A DNA stretch of 61,725 bases from contig CAKUAK010000033.1 of the NCBI GenBank assembly GCA_934636325.1, forward strand, positions 1 through 61,725, written 5' to 3'. This stretch comes from an uncultured Eubacteriales bacterium (GTDB lineage: Bacteria; Bacillota; Clostridia; Oscillospirales; Butyricicoccaceae). The notes below the pieces were generated by a model. It was not told the origin of the DNA. It saw only the letters and a list, made by a program, of their open reading frames with translations, and did no database searches. This document shows positions 34,886 through 42,305 of this stretch, in pieces (the stretch's first letter is position 1; each line of letters opens with the position of its first letter). The position numbers were made by a program, and so were the translations under genes.

Positions 34886-36093
34886 CAGGAGACACCCACC
34901 ATTACTGAATAATCGCCAACGACGACGACCTTGCTGTCGGCCGGGGTCACCGACGCCTGTATCTCGTTAAGACCCGGCTCAAGAGAATCCTCTGAATAAG
35001 AGAGGGCGACATTAAGGCTCGATGCACCGACCGACGCCAGATTATCCTGCGTCGTCCAGACCGTTACGGTAAGATCCGATTCATATTGAAAAAGATCGTT
35101 CTGCGGCAGAGCGTCGCGGCTTATCTCGACCGTCGTCTTGACAAGCTCCTTCGGCGTTATCGTCACATGGGCCTGGGTCACGGCCGTGTCGGCCGCGATG
35201 CCGTTGGGCAGCACCACCGGAAGATCGAACTCGAAGTTCTCGTTGTCAAATACCTGTTCGAGATTGACGCTTCCGAGGTCGATGCGGTTAAGCGTAGAAA
35301 CAACGTCGGGAGAACCGCTGACCTTTATGCTCGAAGGCTCTATCGAGATATCGACAAAATCGCTCGTGATAAAGCCGAAGCTGTTGACATTGAGAACAAG
35401 GGGCACCTCGCCGACCTGCCTTACGCCGTAAGAAAGCCTGACCGACGGAGTATCGGCCGTTATAAGGCTGTTCTTGATCTCGATCCCGTTCTCGTCCACA
35501 AGGGTATATGCCAGCGTCGTCTCGGTGGTTGTCTTGACCGTAGAAACATCGAAAACAGCGACGGCGCTCTTGATGGTATCAAGCAGCTTTTCCGGGCCTC
35601 TGACCGTGATCGCGTCGGGGGTCAGCACGAAATTATCGGAGACAAAGCCGTCCTGAAGCTCGCCGCTCAGCTGAAGGTCGACCGGTATCGACTGTGATAC
35701 GACGCGGTCTACCTCGATAGAGATGGTCGGCGTGATCTTGCTTATCGTCAGATCGGAAATAGAGGATGTCACCTGATACTTGACGTCATATACCCCGGGC
35801 ACCGTTATATTGGAAAGGTCGGCCGTGACCGTAAGGCCGCCGTTTTCCGACACCATGGCTATGCGTTCACTTTTGCCGGTGACCTTAAACGAGACCGTGC
35901 TGTGGCTCCCGTCGGTTATGACAAGGTTGTTGGCCGTCAGGCTCTCTGTCCCAAGCAGGTCGACCGCAACGCGGGAATAGGTCTGGGTCATATCGGGATT
36001 CGTGCTCGATATGACGTAAAGCCAGAGCAGCACGGCGCAGGCCAGCGACAGCAGCTTGAGCATGATATCATTTTTGCGAAGCCAGTCCATCAT
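34885..36093 (-). CDS. cdaR: YbbR-domain protein CdaR, regulator of c-di-AMP synthase
   Basis: 402 residues: one N-terminal membrane helix (about 10-27, LKLLSLACAVLLWLYV) and three or four extracellular YbbR repeats with the usual pattern of EVDRV, PVDLQL and VRGPEKLLD. CdaR binds CdaA and adjusts its activity. The start overlaps the cdaA stop by 4 nt. Most Firmicutes have glmM next; here the FAD dehydrogenase follows. Confidence 0.92.
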   Translation of the reverse strand: MMDWLRKNDIMLKLLSLACAVLLWLYVISSTNPDMTQTYSRVAVDLLGTESLTANNLVITDGSHSTVSFKVTGKSERIAMVSENGGLTVTADLSNITVPGVYDVKYQVTSSISDLTISKITPTISIEVDRVVSQSIPVDLQLSGELQDGFVSDNFVLTPDAITVRGPEKLLDTIKSAVAVFDVSTVKTTTETTLAYTLVDENGIEIKNSLITADTPSVRLSYGVRQVGEVPLVLNVNSFGFITSDFVDISIEPSSIKVSGSPDVVSTLNRIDLGSVNLEQVFDNENFEFDLPVVLPNGIAADTAVTQAHVTITPKELVKTTVEISRDALPQNDLFQYESDLTVTVWTTQDNLASVGASSLNVALSYSEDSLEPGLNEIQASVTPADSKVVVVGDYSVMVGVS

Positions 36094-36929
36094 TTACCCA
36101 GCACCCCCTTAAGCCAGCTGACAAAGCTACTGCCGGCCGGATGCTTCTCCGGCATGAGCTCCTGGAGCAGCATGCGTTCAAGCATCTCGGGCGCGAGATG
36201 ACGCTTCAGAAGTCCGCCCTTGGCGAAGGATATCGACCCTGTCTCTTCGGAAACGACGACACAGCAGCAGTCGCATGTCTCTGTAACGCCGATGGCCGCA
36301 CGGTGCCTCGTGCCCAGCTCTTTGCTGAGATCGAACTTGGCGGTCAGCGGCAGTATGCATCCCGCGGCCTCCAGCCTGCCGTTGGCGACGACGACGGCGC
36401 CGTCATGGAGCGGCGCGTTATGGAAGAAGATATTTTTGACCAGCTCGGAAGCGACATCGGCATTGATCGTCGTTCCGGTCGAAGCTATATGTGAAAGAGA
36501 ATCGCCGGTCTCAAAAACGATAAGAGCGCCGGTCTTTGCCCAGGCCATGGAGCTGACTGCGTCAACGATCTGCATGACCATGAGCTGCGTCGCCTCGCCG
36601 TCCTCCTTCTTTCCCCTCAAAAACCGGAAATCGGTCTTGCCGAACTGCTCGAGTATGCGGCGCAGCTCGGGCTGAAAAATAACGACCAGCGCGAATGTGC
36701 CGAGCTGCATGGCATTGAGCATGATGAAATTGACGACATGCAGGCTGAAAAGCTCGGACGCATACATGATGGCCAGTATGACAAAGATGCCCTTCAGAAG
36801 CCGCGCCGCCGCCGTATTTCTTATCAGCTTTATGAGCTTATACAGCAGGGCCGCCACGATCAGGATGTCGACTACATCCGAGATCGTGGCCAGCCGTATA
36901 TATTGTCCGAAATAATTAAATACGTTCAT
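36090..36929 (-). CDS. cdaA: Diadenylate cyclase CdaA
   Basis: 279 residues with three N-terminal membrane helices (about 15-85) and a DisA_N catalytic domain. Both motifs are intact: DGAVVVANGRLEAAGC and GTRHRAAIGVTE. It makes c-di-AMP from two ATP; this second messenger controls potassium and wall homeostasis. It is the first gene of a four-gene overlapping operon with its own promoter. Confidence 0.96.
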   Translation of the reverse strand: MNVFNYFGQYIRLATISDVVDILIVAALLYKLIKLIRNTAAARLLKGIFVILAIMYASELFSLHVVNFIMLNAMQLGTFALVVIFQPELRRILEQFGKTDFRFLRGKKEDGEATQLMVMQIVDAVSSMAWAKTGALIVFETGDSLSHIASTGTTINADVASELVKNIFFHNAPLHDGAVVVANGRLEAAGCILPLTAKFDLSKELGTRHRAAIGVTETCDCCCVVVSEETGSISFAKGGLLKRHLAPEMLERMLLQELMPEKHPAGSSFVSWLKGVLGK

Positions 36930-36976
36930 CCAAACACCAGAAATCTGTTATTGAGTAATTGATATTATCCTATTTA

Positions 36977-37005
36977 ATAATAACAATTCGCATTAACATT
37001 TTCAA
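36977..37005 (-). promoter_or_regulatory. Promoter of the cdaA operon
   Basis: On the minus strand TTGAAA (37000-37005), 17 nt, TATTAT (36977-36982), giving a leader of about 40 nt. Confidence 0.75.
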
Positions 37006-37030
37006 TGGCTAAATGAAAACTTTTCGTGAT

Positions 37031-38158
37031 TTATTCAGACACTATTTTCCTGATTTCAGCGGCAAACGCCTCTATTTCCCGAATATTGTTGAAATACGAA
37101 AAGCTGACGCGGGCCGTGCCCTCTTCGATCGTTCCCGCGCTCTGATGGGCCAGGGGCGAACAGTGCAGCCCGCCGCGCAGACAGAAGCCCCGGGCCGCCA
37201 GTTTCAAGCACAGCTCCTCTGACGGGATATCCTTTACAGCTATCGACACAGGACCGCAGAGCGATATCCGATCGTAATACACCGTCAGGCCGCCGATATC
37301 GCGAAGGCGGGATTCGAGCCTTCGGGCCAGCATGCGCTCCTTCTGTTCGATCTGGCTCAGCCCGGTCTTTTTCACGAATCTTATGCCTTCGGCCAGCCCG
37401 GCAATACCGCAGACATTAAGGGTCCCGCTTTCAAATATATCGGGCAGCATATCGGGCTGGCTCACATTGCGCGAATCGCTGCCTGTGCCGCCCTGCATAA
37501 GGCTGTAAAGGTCATTGTCATTACAGCATATCAGTATACCGGTGCCCTGCGGGCCGTAAAGGCCCTTATGCCCCGGCATACAGATAAAGGATGTGTTTTC
37601 AAGCTCCGATACATTGACCGGCAGAACGCCGGCCGACTGCGACGCGTCTATTATCAGCTTTATACCCTTTCGGCCGCAGTATTCATCAAGCCGTTTTATC
37701 GGCAGGATGAACCCGAACACATTGGAAACATTGGTGCAGATGATGCAGGTCGTGTCATCCCGCACGGCGGCGACAATGGCATCATAGGCCGCCGCCTGAT
37801 CGAACAGCGGCGACTGCGCGACGGTATAGCTTACGTTCTCCATTGCGTTGAGCGGGCGGACGACCGAATTGTGCTCATACCCAGATATAACGGCATGGCC
37901 TCCGCCGTGGAGCTGAGACTTGATGGCGATATTGAGTGCATGCGTGGCATTCAGTGTGAAAACGATCCTCTCCGGCTCGGACACGCCGAACAGATCGGCG
38001 GCCTCCTCGCGGCATTCATACACGATCCTGGCCGCCTGCATGGCGGCGCGATGGCCGCTCCTTCCGGGATTCCCGCAGGAAAGCATGGCGGCCTCGACAG
38101 CACGGCAGACCGACGTCGGCTTATGGAGCGTTGTGGCCGCGCTGTCAAGATATATCAT
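37031..38158 (-). CDS. Class V aminotransferase, cysteine desulfurase-like
   Basis: 375 residues, PLP enzyme of the cysteine desulfurase family. Start IYLDSAATTLHKP, PLP-Lys in MPGHKGLYGPQG (about residue 202), and a C-terminal Cys in RGGLHCSPLAH (about residue 340) at the reactive-cysteine position. The family (EF2568-like) often lies with selenium-trafficking genes. The preceding DUF3343 gene overlaps by 4 nt, so sulfur or selenium transfer from Cys to that small partner is plausible. No selD or selA is in the window. Confidence 0.85.
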   Translation of the reverse strand: MIYLDSAATTLHKPTSVCRAVEAAMLSCGNPGRSGHRAAMQAARIVYECREEAADLFGVSEPERIVFTLNATHALNIAIKSQLHGGGHAVISGYEHNSVVRPLNAMENVSYTVAQSPLFDQAAAYDAIVAAVRDDTTCIICTNVSNVFGFILPIKRLDEYCGRKGIKLIIDASQSAGVLPVNVSELENTSFICMPGHKGLYGPQGTGILICCNDNDLYSLMQGGTGSDSRNVSQPDMLPDIFESGTLNVCGIAGLAEGIRFVKKTGLSQIEQKERMLARRLESRLRDIGGLTVYYDRISLCGPVSIAVKDIPSEELCLKLAARGFCLRGGLHCSPLAHQSAGTIEEGTARVSFSYFNNIREIEAFAAEIRKIVSE

Positions 38159-38403
38159 ATCATGACCTCCCTGTATCCGCTTCCCTCACGGACATATGCG
38201 CCGCTGATCGGAATACTTGTATTTTTAAGCGCGTCGGCGGCCCGGGAAAGCTCTCCCGTCCTTATCCTGAGCGCATAACTGCACGAGCCGCGCCCCAGCG
38301 AGACCGGCGGCTTTATTATAACGGCCGATATCCTTATCCTTGAAAGAACGGCAGCCGCCCGCTGGGCGTAGGTTATTGATTTAAAAATAATAAGACAGCC
38401 CAT
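38155..38403 (-). CDS. DUF3343 small protein, possible S/Se carrier
   Basis: 82 residues. The pattern ITYAQRAAAVLSR, VIIKPPVSLGRGSCSYALRI (Cys about residue 41) and a C-terminal half predicted to be alpha/beta fits DUF3343. This domain also occurs fused to TusA-like YedF. The Gly-Ser-Cys-Ser motif could carry persulfide or selenide from the overlapping aminotransferase. That role is inferred from association and not shown. Confidence 0.75.
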   Translation of the reverse strand: MGCLIIFKSITYAQRAAAVLSRIRISAVIIKPPVSLGRGSCSYALRIRTGELSRAADALKNTSIPISGAYVREGSGYREVMI

Positions 38404-38450
38404 ATACAGACCCTCCCTCAGTCCAGAATATGAGCTGCCCTGAAAATATG

Positions 38451-38933
38451 TTACGCCTTATAGATAAGAGCCACCGCATGGGCCGACATGCCGTCGCCGC
38501 TGCCGGTGAAGCCAAGCTTTTCTTCGGTCTTGGCTTTAATGCCGACGCGGTCCTCCGTTATCCCCGCCGCCCCGGCTATAATGGCCTTCATGGCCGGGAT
38601 ATGGGGCATCATCTTCGGCCGCTGAGCCACTATGATCGAATCTATATTGCCTATGCTCCAGCCCTCGTCCCGCAAAAGCTGCGCCGTCCTTCGCAGCAGC
38701 TCTATGCTGTCGGCCCCCTTGTATCGCGGGTCGCTGTCGGGAAAATGGGTGCCGATATCGGCCATACCCGCGGCGCCGAAAAGAGCGTCTATTATCGCAT
38801 GGGCCAGCACGTCGGCGTCGCTGTGGCCATCGAGGCCCTTTTCAAAAGCAATATCGACGCCGCCTATTATCAGCCTGCGTCCCTCGGCCAGCCGATGGAC
38901 GTCATATCCGTTTCCGATCCTGATATCCTTCAT
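38451..38933 (-). CDS. ispF: 2-C-methyl-D-erythritol 2,4-cyclodiphosphate synthase
   Basis: 160 residues, standard length. Metal ligands appear in GNGYDVHRL and GHSDADVLAHAIIDALFGA; TDEEH-type substrate region is GIKAKTEEKLGFTGSGDGM. It makes MEcPP in the MEP isoprenoid pathway. The start overlaps ispD by 4 nt. Confidence 0.97.
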   Translation of the reverse strand: MKDIRIGNGYDVHRLAEGRRLIIGGVDIAFEKGLDGHSDADVLAHAIIDALFGAAGMADIGTHFPDSDPRYKGADSIELLRRTAQLLRDEGWSIGNIDSIIVAQRPKMMPHIPAMKAIIAGAAGITEDRVGIKAKTEEKLGFTGSGDGMSAHAVALIYKA

Positions 38934-39646
38934 ATTTCCTCCTCAAAAAGAGCGGCGGCAATGGCAAGATCCTCTGCCGTGGTTATTTTTATATTGCGGA
39001 ACGAGCCATCGACCAGCGCGGGCTTGGCCCCCAGAGCCTCCAGCGCGGCGCAATCGTCGGTCGCCGTTATCCCCTTGTCGATACAGTTTTTAAGCGCGGC
39101 GGCCAGAAGCTGCCTGTCCGAACCCTGCGGCGTCTGCATGGCGCGCATACGGCTGCGGTCGGCAAGGGCGATCGCCCCGGTGTCAGGGTCTATCACCCTT
39201 ATGGTATCATTGACCGGGACGGCGGCGGCGGCACAGCCGGTCTCGATCGTCTTTTCGACGACGCGGTCGATGACCTCTGCCGTAACGAGCGGCCGCGCGC
39301 CGTCGTGGACAAGGACATAAGCGCAGTCGGGCCCGCAGGCGCACACGCCCTTGTATACGCTTTCGGCGCGGGATGCCCCGCCCGACACCACCTGCGTCAC
39401 CTTGGATATTTCAAAGGTCCGGGCAAGATCGGCATAATCGAGCAGCAGGTCTTCGCGCGCCACGATGACGATCTCGTCTATATTCCCGTTTGCCTCAAAA
39501 GCCCTTAATGTATGAGCGAGCACCGGCATGCCCGCCACCTCTGCCAGCAGCTTGTTGCCGCCCTTCATCCTGGTCGACGATCCGCCTGCCGCGATAACGG
39601 CGGCGACATGCGGACGCTCCGGCTTCTTTTTAAACAGACCGAACAT
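38930..39646 (-). CDS. ispD: 2-C-methyl-D-erythritol 4-phosphate cytidylyltransferase
   Basis: 238 residues with the nucleotidyltransferase motif AVIAAGGSSTRMKGGNKLL and VLVHDGARPLVTAEVID. It converts MEP to CDP-ME. With ispF, dxr and ispG (all in this window) it accounts for four of the seven MEP steps. GGGGAGGA lies before the ATG. Confidence 0.96.
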   Translation of the reverse strand: MFGLFKKKPERPHVAAVIAAGGSSTRMKGGNKLLAEVAGMPVLAHTLRAFEANGNIDEIVIVAREDLLLDYADLARTFEISKVTQVVSGGASRAESVYKGVCACGPDCAYVLVHDGARPLVTAEVIDRVVEKTIETGCAAAAVPVNDTIRVIDPDTGAIALADRSRMRAMQTPQGSDRQLLAAALKNCIDKGITATDDCAALEALGAKPALVDGSFRNIKITTAEDLAIAAALFEEEI

Positions 39647-39718
39647 GGCTCATCCTCCCCGAAACACCTCTCAAAGCATCCTTTAGTCATCACGGCGCCG
39701 GCTGCGCCATATGTTATC

Positions 39719-39746
39719 ATTATACACGCCGGGCATATATTTTCAA
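39719..39746 (-). promoter_or_regulatory. Promoter of the ispD-ispF operon
   Basis: On the minus strand TTGAAA (39741-39746), 16 nt, TATAAT (39719-39724), with about 65 nt of leader. Confidence 0.78.
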
Positions 39747-39758
39747 GCCGGACAGCAC

Positions 39759-39786
39759 CAGAGGGGACGCCTCAGCGCCCCCTCTG
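39759..39786 (-). terminator. Stem-loop after spo0A
   Basis: An 8-bp stem CAGAGGGG/CCCCTCTG (39759-39766 with 39779-39786) lies about 80 nt past the spo0A stop, just ahead of the ispD promoter. There is no U-run, so termination is uncertain. Confidence 0.4.
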
Positions 39787-39864
39787 TGCGATCGGGAATC
39801 TTCCATTTTTTCGGCTCTTCCATTTTTCGGCACCCTGCCGCCTGCCCCTTTTTACAGCCGGCCT

Positions 39865-40644
39865 TTATCCGACGTCGCACATATCAAGACGGATCTTGTC
39901 GGCGATCATCGAAATAAACTCCCCGTTTGTCGGCTTTCCCTTTGTGTTGGACACCGTGTATCCAAAGAAATGATTGAGGACCTCCACGTCCCCGCGATCC
40001 CACGCGACCTCTATTGCGTGGCGGATAGCCCTTTCTACCCGCGACGAGGTCGTCTGGTGGTTTTTGGCGACGGCGGGATACAGCACCTTTGTTATCGAGT
40101 TTATCGTCTCGATATTATGAACAGCCATGATTATCGACTCTCTAAGATACTGATAACCCTTTATATGTGCCGGAACGCCTATCTCGTGAAATATCTGTGT
40201 CACCTTGACCTCCAGCTCGTGCCGGGCCGCGGCATCGTCCAGCTTCTCCAGCCGCGCCGTTTCCGGGGTGCGCCGGTATTTGAGCACCCTTTCGGCCAGG
40301 GTCGCATAGTCGATCGGCTCGAGCATAAGGAACGACACATCAAGGTCGATGGCCTCGGCGCTCATGCCCTGGCTGACAAAAGAGCTGGTGACAATGGTGA
40401 ACACCTTTTCGCCGCCGGGGATCTGCCTGATGGCCTTTATCGCCGCAAGACCGTCTATCCCCGGCAGCATGGCCGACGTAATGACGACCTGTGGGTGGTG
40501 ACGCCTGAAGGCCTCGATAAGCTCGGCTCCGGTCGACGGCATTTCGACTATCTCGATCCGCCCGTCGGAGCACAGCATATCGCGCATGACCTGACGCCTC
40601 TCGCTTCTGTCTACTGCTGCAACAACTTTAATGATTTCCTCCAT
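39865..40644 (-). CDS. spo0A: Sporulation master regulator Spo0A with degenerate receiver
   Basis: 259 residues from ATG 40644, with AGAGGTG upstream; a longer frame to 40815 runs through the promoter. The C-terminal DNA-binding domain is fully recognisable (IFHEIGVPAHIKGYQYLRES, SITKVLYPAVAKNHQTTSSR, RVERAIRHAIEVAW, KPTNGEFISMIADK). The N-terminal receiver fold is kept (LPGIDGLAAIKAI, and Thr86 at the switch site). However, the phosphoacceptor Asp (Bacillus D56) is Ser57, acidic-pocket D10 is Val11 (D11 kept as Asp12), and the conserved Lys is Glu109. Standard Asp phosphorylation therefore looks impossible. It is not beside spoIVB as it is in Bacillus; spoIVB is 3 kb away on the other strand. 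Confidence 0.93.
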   Translation of the reverse strand: MEEIIKVVAAVDRSERRQVMRDMLCSDGRIEIVEMPSTGAELIEAFRRHHPQVVITSAMLPGIDGLAAIKAIRQIPGGEKVFTIVTSSFVSQGMSAEAIDLDVSFLMLEPIDYATLAERVLKYRRTPETARLEKLDDAAARHELEVKVTQIFHEIGVPAHIKGYQYLRESIIMAVHNIETINSITKVLYPAVAKNHQTTSSRVERAIRHAIEVAWDRGDVEVLNHFFGYTVSNTKGKPTNGEFISMIADKIRLDMCDVG

Positions 40645-40687
40645 CTTTGGCACCTCTTCCGATTCTTCTTTGGCTGTCCGCAAATTA

Positions 40688-40716
40688 AAATTACCATATT
40701 TTGGGATAAAATTCAA
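40688..40716 (-). promoter_or_regulatory. Likely promoter of spo0A
   Basis: On the minus strand TTGAAT (40711-40716), 17 nt, TAATTT (40688-40693). The predicted start lies about 36 nt before the ATG. Confidence 0.6.
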
Positions 40717-40745
40717 TATCTTTTTCGAAATTTCCCTATAATCTT

Positions 40746-40762
40746 TTCGACATTTTCCGACA
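40746..40762 (-). promoter_or_regulatory. Tandem 0A boxes upstream of spo0A
   Basis: On the minus strand TGTCGAA (40746-40752) is an exact 0A box, and TGTCGGA (40756-40762) is a one-mismatch box exactly 10 bp away, on the same face of the helix. A third near-match, TGTCGAT, is at 40801-40807 on the plus strand. They lie about 30-45 bp upstream of the predicted -35, a position suited to autoregulation. Confidence 0.6.
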
Positions 40763-40845
40763 CGATCCGACGTTTTTAGGTTAAAATGACAAACAGCCGT
40801 TGTCGATTTTCCCATGATATTGATATCAAAAAGATACCTTTATCG

Positions 40846-40876
40846 GCCTATACCGGCCTTTTGCGCCGGTATAGGC
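40846..40876 (-). terminator. Second stem-loop downstream of the phosphofructokinase gene
   Basis: Perfect 11-bp stem GCCTATACCGG/CCGGTATAGGC (40846-40856 with 40866-40876) located just behind the main terminator. Its U-run is poor; it may be a back-up terminator. Confidence 0.5.
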
Positions 40877-40879
40877 GGG

Positions 40880-40909
40880 AAAAATACCGCCAGAGACTTC
40901 GGTATTTTA
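40880..40909. terminator. Intrinsic terminator after the phosphofructokinase gene
   Basis: Perfect 9-bp stem AAAATACCG/CGGTATTTT (40881-40889 with 40900-40908). On the minus strand it begins right at the stop codon and runs into a T-rich tract; it could work on both strands. Confidence 0.75.
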
Positions 40910-42145
40910 TCAGGCCCTGACCTTTTTGAGCTGGGCAAATCTGGGCAGACCGTTTTCCCAGCAATAGGGGTTTTCTCCCTTTATAAGGGGCAGAGCATAG
41001 GCGAAGAACTCGTCCTTTATGCCCGTGCCATCCTCGGTGATCCATTCCAGGGGGAACTTTTTTTCTGTATTGGCGACGACCGAAAGATCGAGCAGCTCTA
41101 CCTTCGGGGCATATTCTTCGCCCTCGCCACGGCTGATTGCGACCATGCGATCGGTGACGCCGCTGACGGCGGCCTTGACGGCCTCCTTCCCCATAAGTAC
41201 GGCCTCATTCACATCGGTCTCGGATGCGCAATGGGCGGCACAGCGCTGCATGAGCGAGAACTCAATGGCACGCACCTTGGCGCCGGTGGCGGCCTTGACG
41301 GCCGAAGCCAGGTACGCGGCCGAGCCGCCCATCTGCTTGTGGCCGAAGGCGTCAGCCGCGCCGCCCTTGCTGGCATATTCAGCGATAAAGACGCCGTCCT
41401 TATCCTTTATGCCCTCAGAGATAACGGCGATGCAGTTGCCCTTTTCCTTATAGCATGCCGCGGCGCGCTCGACGAAAGAGTCGACGTCAAAGGGCAGCTC
41501 GGGCAGATAGATAAGATCGGGGGCACAGCCGCTCTTGCCCGCCAGCGCGGCGGCGGCCGTCAGCCAGCCGGCATTCCTGCCCATTGCCTCGATTATCGTT
41601 ATGGCGCCGGTGTCATATACCGTGGCGTCACGATAGATCTCAGCGCAGGAGGCGGCGATATACTTTGCCGCCGAGCCATAGCCGGGGCAATGGTCTGTGC
41701 CGAAAAGGTCGTTGTCGATCGTCTTGGGTATGCCTATAACGCGGCACTCGTAGCCCTGGCTGAGCAGGTATTTTGAGACCTTGTTGCAGGTGTCCATCGA
41801 ATCGTTGCCGCCGTTATAGAAGAAATAACGGACATCGTATTTTTTGAATATTTCAAGTATGCGCTTATAGTCGGTGTCATCGACCGAAGAATCCTTGAGC
41901 TTATACCGGCAGGAGCCAAGGGCCGACGAGGGCGTGCTTTTGAGCAGCTCGAGCTCGCGGGGATCTTCCTTTGAGATATCGTAAAGGACATCGTCCAGAA
42001 CGCCCTTTATGCCATGGGCCGCGCCGAGAACGCGGGTGATGTTGGGATCCTTGAGCGCCTGGCTGAACACGCCGTAAGCGCTGGAGTTTATAACGGAAGT
42101 CGGCCCGCCCGACTGGCCGAAGATACATGCACCTTTAAGAGACAT
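40910..42145 (-). CDS. Pyrophosphate-dependent 6-phosphofructokinase
   Basis: 411 residues, the size of PPi-type enzymes and larger than the 320-residue ATP type. Motifs are FGQSGGPTSVINSS, GGNDSMDT (Asp at the position that selects PPi over ATP), the catalytic PKTIDNDL and AMGRNAGW. It phosphorylates fructose-6-phosphate with PPi in a reversible step, saving ATP. Divergent from the aldolase gene across a 160-bp region, so the two next steps of glycolysis can share control. TGGAGG lies upstream of the ATG. Confidence 0.93.
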   Translation of the reverse strand: MSLKGACIFGQSGGPTSVINSSAYGVFSQALKDPNITRVLGAAHGIKGVLDDVLYDISKEDPRELELLKSTPSSALGSCRYKLKDSSVDDTDYKRILEIFKKYDVRYFFYNGGNDSMDTCNKVSKYLLSQGYECRVIGIPKTIDNDLFGTDHCPGYGSAAKYIAASCAEIYRDATVYDTGAITIIEAMGRNAGWLTAAAALAGKSGCAPDLIYLPELPFDVDSFVERAAACYKEKGNCIAVISEGIKDKDGVFIAEYASKGGAADAFGHKQMGGSAAYLASAVKAATGAKVRAIEFSLMQRCAAHCASETDVNEAVLMGKEAVKAAVSGVTDRMVAISRGEGEEYAPKVELLDLSVVANTEKKFPLEWITEDGTGIKDEFFAYALPLIKGENPYCWENGLPRFAQLKKVRA

Positions 42146-42242
42146 CGAAAAAACCTCCAGTATGATTATATGGAAAGTTTATCACACACCCATGAAAAAA
42201 ACAACCGAACATTGCCCGGCCGACGCCTGTCAACTATTTGAT

Positions 42243-42271
42243 TGAATATTTGCGCAAATGCTGTTAGAATA
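42243..42271 (+). promoter_or_regulatory. Aldolase promoter with an operator-like palindrome in the spacer
   Basis: TTGAAT (42243-42248), 17 nt, TAGAAT (42266-42271). The spacer contains the perfect 12-bp palindrome ATTTGCGCAAAT (42249-42260), directly abutting the -35. A repressor bound there would block polymerase. Confidence 0.72.
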
Positions 42272-42305
42272 CAAATATACGTTATGTAAGGAGGGTGCAT
42301 GAACC

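Noticed and set aside
40645..40815. N-terminal extension of Spo0A by 57 residues
   Set aside because: It covers the likely promoter and 0A boxes, and the receiver fold begins at MEEIIKV with its own ribosome site.
42299..42301. ATG upstream of the fba start
   Set aside because: It is out of frame with aldolase, only 2-3 nt after the ribosome site, and opens no plausible protein.
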